Assembly: GCF_003014695.1 (NCBI RefSeq)
Contig: NZ_PYAS01000021.1
Span: 18,883 to 82,882, forward strand
Direction of reading: 5' to 3'
DNA: 64,000 nucleotides
Source of the DNA: Dyadobacter jiangsuensis
GTDB taxonomy: Bacteria > Bacteroidota > Bacteroidia > Cytophagales > Spirosomataceae
The number at the start of each line of letters is the position of its first letter. The stretch's first letter is position 1. The notes beneath the pieces were generated by a model, which had not been told where the DNA came from, did not search any database, and worked only from the letters and a program-made list of their open reading frames with translations. Both the position numbers and the translations under genes were made by a program. Below are positions 1 to 7,013 of the stretch, in pieces.

Positions 1-440
1 AGCCCCAGCCTTTGTTTCATGCCGCGGGAAAAAACGGACGTTCTTTTGTTGGCCGAATCGCCCAGGCCGACCAGATCCAGCAGATCCAGCCCGCGGCGGT
101 GTGCCTCATTTCCAGGGACACCGTTGAGTTTTCCGGTGTATACCAGGTTCTCAAGGGCTGTCATGTTTTCGTAAAAGCCGACGCTGTCGGGCATGTAACC
201 CACTTTACGTTTTACCAGGATGGGGTTGGTCGTTGCATCGATTCCGCAGACCAGCGCTTTGCCCGAAGTGGGTTCGGTAAGCCCGAGCATCATCAGGATG
301 GTTGTAGTCTTTCCTGCTCCGTTTGGGCCTAGCAAACCGAATATCTCGCCTTTTTCGACTTTCAGGTTGAGATCATCGACTGCCTTCAGAGAACCATAAC
401 ACTTAGTCAACCCCTTTAAATCAATGACAGGATTTTCCAT
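1..440 (-). CDS. ABC transporter ATP-binding protein (3' end outside window)
   Basis: The first 146 codons of an ABC-type ATPase are present; the C-terminus lies beyond the window edge. The Walker A motif GPNGAGKT sits at residues 38-45 and the signature region reads FSRGMKQRLG near the edge. The Walker B motif and H-loop are not visible. The ATG at 440 lies 5 bases after the stop of the NEW3-domain gene, so the two are almost certainly co-transcribed and a permease probably follows outside the window. The subtype resembles ABC-2 drug or lipid exporters of the CcmA family. The substrate cannot be told from sequence. Confidence 0.93.
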   Translation of the reverse strand, partial: MENPVIDLKGLTKCYGSLKAVDDLNLKVEKGEIFGLLGPNGAGKTTTILMMLGLTEPTSGKALVCGIDATTNPILVKRKVGYMPDSVGFYENMTALENLVYTGKLNGVPGNEAHRRGLDLLDLVGLGDSANKRTSVFSRGMKQRLG

Positions 441-445
441 ACTGT

Positions 446-1294
446 TTATCGTCTGCCGTACTTTCTTATTAACCTGAATATTAGTCCAATAGCAAGTAAA
501 ATGACGAGAATGCCAAGCCAGCCGGATAGTAAGGAAGTCTTAACGGTGATCCGGAAAGCAGCATCGGCATTGGCGTTCTGGGTTTTAGCCGTAAAGGTGG
601 AGACGTAATCCCCGGCAATTGTTTTGTCCGGAACATGCACCTTGGCCGTTACATCGATAGAACCGGAGGGGTCTATACGCTCCACTTTGGCCGGCTCAAA
701 GGTGACCTGCCATTTCGGGGGTGTCTGGGCTGACAATTCCACATTAGTAAGCGGCAGGGTGCCCGTGTTCTTGATGGTGCATACGATCTGCTCTAGGCTA
801 CCTTCGGTAACATTTTCACTGAGTCGTCCCGAAGGGGTCGTTAGTTCCATCTTGTAAGCCCCTTTGAGAACTGCTTCAAGATTGAGCCTAAGCGTGTCGA
901 CCGGCGAAACAGCCGTTACGGGAATGGCATACTTTCCCGGCTTGGAATAAGGGCTTGCGCTCAGTTCCACGGATATCTCCTGCGTTGCGCCCGCTTCGAG
1001 ACGGACCGAGGTGACGGGGCTGCCCAAGGTGCGAAAAGATGCTAGCCAGCCGGGGGGCACTTTCGCGTCCAAAGCATAGATCTTTGGCTGACCAGCCCCA
1101 TTTTTTAGTGTTGCCGAATACCGGAATGGCTCATTGGCGCTGGCTTCCAGATTAAATAAGTTGGTTTGAAAAGAACTTCCGATAGGTTTACCCGAAGACT
1201 GTGCCTGTGCATTTGCCGTGAGTCCGGCCATGAAAAGTAAACCGCAAATGGAATAAGTGTTGTACTTTTTGAAAATTGGACAAAAAAGAGACAT
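446..1294 (-). CDS. Exported NEW3-domain membrane-anchored protein of an ABC operon
   Basis: The protein has 282 residues. An N-terminal signal segment ends near residue 32 (after ANAQAQ). Two beta-sandwich-like segments follow, the second (about 165-250) resembling the NEW3 domain (alpha-galactosidase NPCBM-associated family). One C-terminal membrane helix (about 258-276) is followed by the basic tail RLIRKYGRR. This predicts an extracytoplasmic domain anchored at its C-terminus. It is the first gene of an operon with the ABC ATPase 5 bases downstream, an arrangement that suggests a binding or accessory subunit of that transporter. Its ligand is unknown. Confidence 0.8.
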   Translation of the reverse strand: MSLFCPIFKKYNTYSICGLLFMAGLTANAQAQSSGKPIGSSFQTNLFNLEASANEPFRYSATLKNGAGQPKIYALDAKVPPGWLASFRTLGSPVTSVRLEAGATQEISVELSASPYSKPGKYAIPVTAVSPVDTLRLNLEAVLKGAYKMELTTPSGRLSENVTEGSLEQIVCTIKNTGTLPLTNVELSAQTPPKWQVTFEPAKVERIDPSGSIDVTAKVHVPDKTIAGDYVSTFTAKTQNANADAAFRITVKTSLLSGWLGILVILLAIGLIFRLIRKYGRR

Positions 1295-1602
1295 AATCTA
1301 ACAAACAAAAGTTATCACTAAGTTTCATTTATTAAAGAATGGCTGCAATGCCTCATTCGGCCTACGCACTCTTCTTGCCGCGAAAATAAAAAATGAATGA
1401 ATTTTTCAAAAACCTGTTTAACAAAAATTTCCGATACTGCCAAGTTTGTCAGTTTTCTGCAGTGTAAAAATGTCAGAACCCTGAAAGAATTTCCGCCAAA
1501 TCCAGCTTGGAACACACTTTGAACTAGCAGGGTTAGGCGGGCGATCAACGCCGGCCGAAAGTTCATTACTCATTGTTTAACTTTTTAAAAAGGAGGTTGA
1601 TT
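1295..1602 (+). promoter_or_regulatory. Upstream region of the small heat shock gene with a dyad
   Basis: This 308-base stretch holds no convincing gene; the reading frames in it have no recognisable features. At 1437-1452 there is a 7+7 dyad CTGCCAAGTTTGTCAG (one mismatch in the arms), and a further CTG...CAG pair lies at 1457-1476. A dyad ahead of an hsp20 gene is a plausible heat-shock control site, but I know no regulator that fits it with certainty. The Shine-Dalgarno AGGAGG at 1591-1596 is unusually strong for a Bacteroidota gene and fixes the start at 1603. Confidence 0.4.
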
Positions 1603-2052
1603 ATGTCACTCATCAAAAGGAACGGGCTATTGCCCACAGCATTCCCGGCGCTGTTCGACGATTTCTTTGGCCGCGAACTTTTTAACTGGGGCAACAATAA
1701 CTATTCAGCTACCAGTACAACGGTGCCTTTGGTAAACATCCGTGAGACAGGGGATAATTTCGATGTTGAAATGGCCGCTCCTGGAATGGACAAAAGCGAC
1801 TTCAAGGTTGAGCTGGACGGCAACATGCTTTCTATCAGCTCTCAAAAAGAGCACCAGCAGGAGTCTGATCAGGATGGTTACAGTCGCAGGGAGTTCAGCT
1901 ACCAGTCTTTCCAGAGAACCTTCGTTCTTCCCAAAGACGTGGTCGATGTCGAGAACATAGCGGCAAAATATGAAAACGGCTTGCTGCACCTGACGATTCC
2001 CAAGCAGGAAAAGGCGAAGCAAAAAGGCCCAAGGCTGATTGAGATAGGCTAG
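1603..2052 (+). CDS. Small heat shock protein, Hsp20/alpha-crystallin family
   Basis: A 149-residue cytoplasmic holdase chaperone. The N-terminus (FPALFDDFFGRELF) is typical of the family. The alpha-crystallin domain covers about residues 38-140 and ends with the conserved GLLHLTIPK segment. A longer frame could start at a TTG at 1573, but AGGAGG at 1591-1596, seven bases before the ATG at 1603, decides the start. The gene is monocistronic: a perfect 15-bp hairpin terminator follows three bases after the stop. Length and composition are normal for the family. Confidence 0.95.
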   Translation: MSLIKRNGLLPTAFPALFDDFFGRELFNWGNNNYSATSTTVPLVNIRETGDNFDVEMAAPGMDKSDFKVELDGNMLSISSQKEHQQESDQDGYSRREFSYQSFQRTFVLPKDVVDVENIAAKYENGLLHLTIPKQEKAKQKGPRLIEIG

Positions 2053-2054
2053 TA

Positions 2055-2092
2055 AATAAGAGGGCTTGCGTTTGGCAAGCCCTCTTATTTTT
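2055..2092 (+). terminator. Rho-independent terminator of the hsp20 gene
   Basis: A perfect 15-bp inverted repeat (arms 2055-2069 and 2075-2089, 5-base loop) is followed by a short T run. It begins three bases after the hsp20 stop codon. Confidence 0.9.
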
Positions 2093-2358
2093 TATTGGCT
2101 TGAGGAATCTGACACAGCAAGAATCATCGCTATGACAGAAACATTTTTTGTGAAATATCGGTAAACGTGAAGGCGCCGGGTGGTAAGTAACCCTTTGGCT
2201 ATTTCCACGGTCTACTCTTATGCCATTGGCAGCTTTGGACATAAGGCAAGAGAAAAGTACACAAAGTAAACCCGTTGTGCGGTTGAAATTTGAAAAGAAA
2301 AATATTGTTCATTTTTCTGAAATTCAGTAAATTATGTGAGCGCCAAACCGTATTGACA

Positions 2359-2742
2359 ATGCACATAATCGGGGACCCTTTTCTCCCAATTCTGCGACGA
2401 AAATTACTCAAACGCAACTACGCTGAAACCTCGGAAGGGTTATTCGCCCGAACTGTCTCCCAAATAACTGTTGTTCCAATCCTGAAGGCGATCAATTTCC
2501 TTGTTCCAGCCGCCAATTCAGATCAGACGTTTTCGTTCGAAAAAAGTGGACGGGGACACGTAATTCCGCTTGCTGTTATATTGAAAAAAGGCGGAGTTGA
2601 TTTTGAAAGCCAAAAGTTGATTTTTAAAATCTCGACATTTGATTTCGATCAATCTACCAAAGGATTCGAGCTGGCTATTGAGACAGAAGCACCAAAGCCT
2701 GAATACATGGGCAAGCCGCGCGGGAGAAAGCGTCGTCAGTAG
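2359..2742 (+). CDS. Hypothetical protein, basic C-terminus
   Basis: A 127-residue protein counted from the ATG at 2359; the frame is open back to a TTG at 2290. I do not recognise the family. It has no signal peptide or membrane helix. The middle (ANFLVP...GHVIPLAVILKKGG region) is mixed alpha/beta, and the tail ends in a strongly basic GKPRGRKRRQ that could contact nucleic acid. It lies convergent with the XRE regulator inside the accessory block. The reading is coding-like, but its start and function are uncertain. Confidence 0.5.
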   Translation: MHIIGDPFLPILRRKLLKRNYAETSEGLFARTVSQITVVPILKAINFLVPAANSDQTFSFEKSGRGHVIPLAVILKKGGVDFESQKLIFKISTFDFDQSTKGFELAIETEAPKPEYMGKPRGRKRRQ

Positions 2743-2761
2743 GTAGATTCTCATCAATAAC

Positions 2762-2783
2762 AAAAAAGCCGCGTTGATGCGGC
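2762..2783 (-). terminator. Terminator between convergent genes
   Basis: A GCCGC / GCGGC stem (2768-2772 and 2779-2783) has a 6-base loop. On the minus strand it is followed by six T residues, so it fits the XRE gene best. On the plus strand the weaker T-rich stretch GTCTTTGTTATT follows. Confidence 0.7.
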
Positions 2784-2790
2784 GTCTTTG

Positions 2791-3192
2791 TTATTGCTTG
2801 TTTCTAAGTAGCTCAACTTTTTCTCGCTCGCTTTCGAGTAGTCTCTCATAGAGCTTTTTGTTTTCCTCGAAAAGTTCAACCAACTTATCTATCGGGTTGA
2901 ACGTGGGGAAATAATTGAACAGTGAACCATTATCATGGTTGTTAACTGTATTGCCAATGATGTTAAACACAGCGTCTTCGCTAAAATTTTTGATTCCTTC
3001 AGCAGGAACCCCAAGGATCTTACCGATCTGTTCGAGCAATTCTTGATCAACAGTTTCACTCTGTTCGATCTTCGACACCGTTTGCTGACTGACCTTCAGT
3101 TCGTGTGCCACGAACTCCTGCTTCAGTCCGCGTAGTTCGCGGATGCGTGAGATCTTATGACCAATATGATTGGGTTTTGTTGCTGTGCTCAT
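2791..3192 (-). CDS. XRE-family transcriptional regulator
   Basis: A 133-residue protein with an N-terminal Cro/C1-type helix-turn-helix at about residues 9-65 (RELRGLKQEFVAHELKVSQ then TVSKIEQ). A C-terminal coiled coil rich in Glu and Lys (about 100-133) probably dimerises it. The ATG at 3192 is preferred over an upstream alternative start at 3228, because the residues between them do not belong to the helix-turn-helix fold. This type is common in Bacteroidota accessory regions. It sits convergent with the unknown gene at 2359 and divergent from the HEPN gene, which it could control. Confidence 0.85.
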   Translation of the reverse strand: MSTATKPNHIGHKISRIRELRGLKQEFVAHELKVSQQTVSKIEQSETVDQELLEQIGKILGVPAEGIKNFSEDAVFNIIGNTVNNHDNGSLFNYFPTFNPIDKLVELFEENKKLYERLLESEREKVELLRNKQ

Positions 3193-3417
3193 GGTTACAA
3201 ATAAAGGAAATATCTGCGCGAAGGTCAACAGGCAATAGAAAGTGTTTTATCAATGACCATTGGTAGTATACAACTTGTTGTGGTTCGGTACGTGGAGTCG
3301 CGGCTTCTTTTTTGCCAAAAAAGAGAAACCTATGGAGACGGTAAACTTAGCAACAGACGAAAACCGAGGTTCGCGTGAGCAGAAGCTTGCCGGTGCTTGT
3401 ATACGGATCTGCTGATT

Positions 3418-4077
3418 ATGTTTGCCGATGATAGCCAAAAGCCCTTTAAAGAACACCAGTCCATAATTGAGCTATTTAGTATGAGTGATGAAAAGCTCTG
3501 CTGCTCAGTTCACAAACTGTTGGATATTTATCAGGCGCTAACCAGCGGAGAAGTATATTTCTCTTTGGCCTGTACGACCGAAAACCTGGTATACCAACGG
3601 AGCGCTAAGCCACTACCCAAAATGCTCCCCGAAACCCTCAGCCAATTCATCGAGAAATCAAAACACGCGTTTACAACCGGAATGAGCAAAGCCAGAAAGT
3701 TTTTTGACGGAGCAGCGTACTACTATCAAGTAAGTGAGTATGTGCTATCGATGTTTATGCTGCAGCAAGCTGCTGAAACGACATTTCGTAGCACTGCTAT
3801 TGCGCTCTACGGAAGCGAACGGCGCACGCATTCCATCAGATCACTTAAAAGGTTTAATCATAGATTAGCACCTCAGCTAAATGATATCTTTCCTGGCGGC
3901 TCACTGGATGAGGAAAGGCTTTTAGAGCTTCTGGAAGACGCATATCTCGGGGCCAGATACAATCCGGACTATCGGACCAGCGAACAAGAAGTTCATTCAA
4001 TTTCCTATCGGGTGTTACGCCTGTTGGAATCGGCTGAGGCGGTATTTGAAGAGCGGATGGCAACGATTAGAATTTAG
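3418..4077 (+). CDS. HEPN-domain protein with a shortened N-terminal nucleotidyltransferase-like part
   Basis: A 219-residue protein. The C-terminal half (about residues 95-215) is HEPN-like: a helical region with AAYYYQVSEY, then QQAAE, and a closing ARYNPDYRTSEQEV segment typical of HEPN domains fused to nucleotidyltransferases. The N-terminal part starts at YTDLLIM, which resembles the second half of the nucleotidyltransferase fold (the DLLI strand), so the first half with the GS motif is missing. The open frame extends back to a TTG at 3397 and is stopped in frame at 3376. The start is uncertain. A role in toxin-antitoxin or defence is possible but not shown. Confidence 0.65.
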   Translation: MFADDSQKPFKEHQSIIELFSMSDEKLCCSVHKLLDIYQALTSGEVYFSLACTTENLVYQRSAKPLPKMLPETLSQFIEKSKHAFTTGMSKARKFFDGAAYYYQVSEYVLSMFMLQQAAETTFRSTAIALYGSERRTHSIRSLKRFNHRLAPQLNDIFPGGSLDEERLLELLEDAYLGARYNPDYRTSEQEVHSISYRVLRLLESAEAVFEERMATIRI

Positions 4078-4171
4078 CGGAAGACGCGACTAAATAGCCT
4101 ATTGCGGGATGCCCAGACTGCTGGTAAGAATCACTAAAGGATGCGATCAGTTCAAACGAAATTTACAAAGC

Positions 4172-4295
4172 AAAAAATGACGATTGCAAGCCTGCACTTT
4201 CGTCATCCGGCTTTTTAGCTGAACCCGCATTAGCCAGCCGCACCTTAAACCGCCCGATGGGCTTGCAATCAAGGGGACGAGCCCCATCATTTTTT
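4172..4295 (+). promoter_or_regulatory. Large inverted-repeat structure upstream of ardA
   Basis: Two complementary pairs nest here: AAAAAATGA (4172-4180) with TCATTTTTT (4287-4295), and GATTGCAAGCC (4182-4192) with GGCTTGCAATC (4260-4270), an 11-bp perfect match. An inner GGGG/CCCC hairpin lies at 4273-4285. The element ends 69 bases before the ardA start. Foldback elements ahead of plasmid ard genes can act as promoters in single-stranded DNA; assigning that role here is inference. It could also be a terminator or part of a transfer origin. Confidence 0.5.
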
Positions 4296-4364
4296 CATTG
4301 AGTGGAAGGCAGCGATTGCCCTGAGCACAAAGCCGGGCCAAAAGCACTTAAATGCCTTTCAATC

Positions 4365-4922
4365 ATGAGAAATCTCGAAAATGCTCCAAGAATCTATGTT
4401 GGAACCTATGGCCAGTACAACAATGGCTCACTGTTTGGTAAATGGTTTGAGCTTTCATATTATGAAAACTTGAAAGAATTTCTGCAAGACTGCTACGAGT
4501 TCCACCGCAATGAATTTGATCCCGAGCTCATGTTCCAGGACTGGGAAAACATCCCGGATTTCTTGATATCGGAATGTAGCCTTCATAAAGAAGCGTTCGC
4601 TTATTTTGAAGCCACCGGTGAAATGGACGAAGAGACTGCCGAGGCATTCGAGATTTACTGTAAACAGATCAACTATTGGCCGTCCAACGGGTACGAGCTT
4701 GATGACCAGCTCGAAAGCTTCCAAGAAAGCTACCGGGGCTTCTTCGGCGGCTCAGGGAAAGACGCTACACTCGAATATGCTTATCAATATGTCGAAGACA
4801 CGGGACTGCTGTCTGGCGTGCCATCTACGCTGGAAAAGTACTTTGACTACGAGGCTTTCGCCCGCGACCTGTTTTTAGATGGGTACAGCGAATATAATGG
4901 TCATGTGTTCGCGGACTATTAA
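4365..4922 (+). CDS. ardA: Antirestriction protein ArdA
   Basis: A 185-residue, strongly acidic protein. It opens with PRIYVGTYGQYNNGSLFGKW, the hallmark start of ArdA, and continues with ELMFQDWENIP. Members of this family are elongated DNA mimics that bind and inhibit type I restriction-modification enzymes, usually carried by conjugative plasmids, ICEs and phages. The length matches the family. The ATG at 4365 puts the conserved motif near the N-terminus; an upstream in-frame ATG-less extension to 4302 is unlikely. A terminator follows directly. Its presence marks the surrounding block as mobile or formerly mobile. Confidence 0.93.
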   Translation: MRNLENAPRIYVGTYGQYNNGSLFGKWFELSYYENLKEFLQDCYEFHRNEFDPELMFQDWENIPDFLISECSLHKEAFAYFEATGEMDEETAEAFEIYCKQINYWPSNGYELDDQLESFQESYRGFFGGSGKDATLEYAYQYVEDTGLLSGVPSTLEKYFDYEAFARDLFLDGYSEYNGHVFADY

Positions 4923-4932
4923 GACTTCTCCT

Positions 4933-4960
4933 AAAGGGCTTCGATCTTTCAGGCCCTTTT
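4933..4960 (+). terminator. Terminator after ardA
   Basis: The stem AAAGGGC (4933-4939) pairs with GCCCTTT (4953-4959), with two more weak pairs inside, and a T run follows. It begins 11 bases after the ardA stop. Confidence 0.75.
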
Positions 4961-5067
4961 CCTTCACAACCCTTTAAAGCATTCTTATTGTTCCGTAGGG
5001 AACGATAAGAACTTGCAAACAATCTATCATTACTAGCTTCCTGATTCACAAATAAGCAGGGAGGGGT

Positions 5068-5229
5068 ATGGAGCAGAATGGTAAAAGTGGGATTTCCCTA
5101 CAGAAGATAGTGCAGTTGTATAAACAGGAAGGTCTGGAAATTACAACTGAGCAGGCAGCGTTGATCTTGGATTTTTTAAGGAGAATGGCTAAAATAGCAG
5201 TAAGTCAGGTGCTTAAAAGGCATGGCTAA
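5068..5229 (+). CDS. Small conserved-looking protein ahead of the recombinase
   Basis: A 53-residue frame starting MEQNGKSGISLQKIVQLYKQ. It has a good Shine-Dalgarno stretch (GGGAGGGG, 5060-5066), which is rare in this window. It reads as two or three helices (QKIVQLYKQEGLEI, then TTEQAALILDFLRRMAKIAV). It has no membrane segment. It lies 57 bases before the serine recombinase and may be co-transcribed with it; a role as a recombination directionality factor or partner is speculation. I recall similar short proteins next to recombinases in Cytophagales, but cannot verify it here. Confidence 0.65.
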   Translation: MEQNGKSGISLQKIVQLYKQEGLEITTEQAALILDFLRRMAKIAVSQVLKRHG

Positions 5230-5286
5230 TACGCACCAACCCATTAGAAGGAGGAGTTAATAACAACATTCATCGACAATGAAGGC

Positions 5287-6903
5287 ATGAAAATAGCGGA
5301 TCTTTATGTGCGGGTCAGTACCGACGAGCAGGCAGACAAAGGATATTCCCAAAGGGGCCAAGAGGAGGTACTTAGGAAATATTGTGAGATCAACCGGATA
5401 GATGTCAGAAAGGTCATTTACGAAGATCATTCGGCCAAGACCTTTGATCGCCCCCAGTGGTCAGCACTAATAGCGGAACTGAAAAAGTCGAAAGGTAAAA
5501 CCGACTTGGTGCTTTTTACGAAATGGGACCGTTTTAGCCGGAATGCGGGCGACGCCTATCAAATGATCAGCATCTTGAGAAAAGTGGGTGTGGAGCCGCA
5601 GGCGATCGAACAGCCTCTTGATCTTTCGATCCCCGAAAATAAAATGATGCTGGCCTTTTACCTGGCTGCGCCCGAAGTAGAGAATGACCGCAGGGCTCTG
5701 AACACTTTTCATGGCATGCGGCGGGCCAGAAAGGAGGGAAGGTATATGGGTGTGGCACCAGTTGGTTACGTGAACAGGATCACCGAGAGCGGAAGAAAGT
5801 ACATAGCGATCCATGAGCCATATGCTGGACTAATGAAATGGGCATTTGAAGAGGTAGCCAAGGGCATATATTCCGTGGAAGAAGTCAGAAGGCAAGCGCA
5901 TAGAAAAGGGCTTAAATGCAGCAAAACCTGTTTCTGGCGAGCGCTAGAGAACCCGGTTTACTTTGGCAAGATCGAGGTGAAGGGCTATAAAGACGAAGAA
6001 TACCGCTTGGCAGATGGCCAGCACGAACCGCTGATTTCGGAAACATTATTTTACGACGTGCAGGACGCAATCGATGGAAAACGGAAAAGGCACAGGCCGA
6101 ACGTGAAAAAGCTGTCCAACGAAATGTTCCCGCTCAGGGGATTTTTGGGTTGCCCCAAATGCAGCCGTATGCTGACAGCCAGTGCTTCGAAAGGCCGGAA
6201 CGGTCGTTACCACTACTACCACTGTGTCGCATCTTGTGGATGTCGTTATCCAGCCGAGCTCGTCAATGATGCCTTTGTTAGTGAACTACAAAAATTCACA
6301 CCAAAAAAAGCGACGGCCGAAATATTCCGGCAACTGGTAACCGATGAGTTTTCAGATCAAGCAAAAACATCTCAAAATGAAAAGCGGCAACTGCTCGACA
6401 AAATTGATGCGCTTAATAACAGGCTCGCAAAAGCCAGAGAACTTTTGTTGTCCTCAGATATCGATCCCAAAGATTACAGAACGATCAAAACCGAGATTGA
6501 AGACAAGCTGCTGAGGTTGGAAGCAAGATTAACCGAGTTGACAAACAATGCAGGAGGTCTTCAGGGGTTGGAAAAGATGATTGAAAAGGTGCTGGCGGTG
6601 CTTTTCAGGCTTGATAAGACCTATACCGGAGCGGACATCAAATTGAAGCGGGAGATCATTGGTTCGATATTCCCTGAAAAGCTCATATTTTCAGAAAACG
6701 GCTATCGAACCGGAAAAATCAACGAGGTGGCCTCGTTTATCTATCAGTTAAACAGCGATTTAGCTAAAATAAAAAACGGAACTTCGGACGATTTCTCGCC
6801 AAAGTCCCGTTTAGTACCCAGAGCCGGAGTCGAACCGGCACGAGTGTTACCTCATTGGTGTTTGAGACCAACGCGTCTACCAATTCCGCCATCTGGGCAT
6901 TGA
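5287..6903 (+). CDS. Large serine recombinase (site-specific integrase), C-terminus read through tRNA-Leu
   Basis: A 538-residue protein. The resolvase catalytic domain is at about 1-145 with the nucleophile in YVRVSTDEQ (Ser10). The recombinase domain covers about 155-265, a zinc ribbon about 285-340 (GCPKCSRM, then two Cys in CVASCGC), and a leucine-rich coiled coil about 365-420. This is the layout of large serine recombinases that integrate and excise mobile elements. From about residue 510 on, the frame reads the complement of tRNA-Leu, giving the tail PRAGVEPARVLPHWCLRPTR, and stops just past the tRNA. The native protein may have ended earlier before integration. It belongs to the accessory block with ardA. 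Confidence 0.92.
   Translation: MKIADLYVRVSTDEQADKGYSQRGQEEVLRKYCEINRIDVRKVIYEDHSAKTFDRPQWSALIAELKKSKGKTDLVLFTKWDRFSRNAGDAYQMISILRKVGVEPQAIEQPLDLSIPENKMMLAFYLAAPEVENDRRALNTFHGMRRARKEGRYMGVAPVGYVNRITESGRKYIAIHEPYAGLMKWAFEEVAKGIYSVEEVRRQAHRKGLKCSKTCFWRALENPVYFGKIEVKGYKDEEYRLADGQHEPLISETLFYDVQDAIDGKRKRHRPNVKKLSNEMFPLRGFLGCPKCSRMLTASASKGRNGRYHYYHCVASCGCRYPAELVNDAFVSELQKFTPKKATAEIFRQLVTDEFSDQAKTSQNEKRQLLDKIDALNNRLAKARELLLSSDIDPKDYRTIKTEIEDKLLRLEARLTELTNNAGGLQGLEKMIEKVLAVLFRLDKTYTGADIKLKREIIGSIFPEKLIFSENGYRTGKINEVASFIYQLNSDLAKIKNGTSDDFSPKSRLVPRAGVEPARVLPHWCLRPTRLPIPPSGH
6815..6898 (-). tRNA. tRNA-Leu, anticodon CAA
   Basis: An 84-base tRNA on the minus strand. The acceptor stem GCCCAGA pairs with TCTGGGT, followed by discriminator A. 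The D-arm contains TGGCGGAATTGGTAGACGCG. The anticodon stem TTGGT/ACCAA encloses the loop CTCAAAC, giving anticodon CAA (reads UUG). It has a variable arm of the long leucine type and a T-arm with GGTTCGACTCC. CCA is not encoded. The 3' end of the tRNA faces the recombinase gene, which reads antisense across the whole tRNA. Confidence 0.95.
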
Positions 6904-7013
6904 TCTTCTGGGTTGGGAGTGCAAAAGTAGGCAGAAAAAGAGATTAAGCAAGCCCTGGGTGCAAATTTTTGCAAGTTTTTTGTGATAAAATTCAGTGCCG
7001 TTTGCTAACCTGC

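Noticed and set aside
1318..1566. Minus-strand reading frame before hsp20
   Set aside because: No signature, no ribosome site, and it covers the hsp20 control region; it looks like a chance frame.
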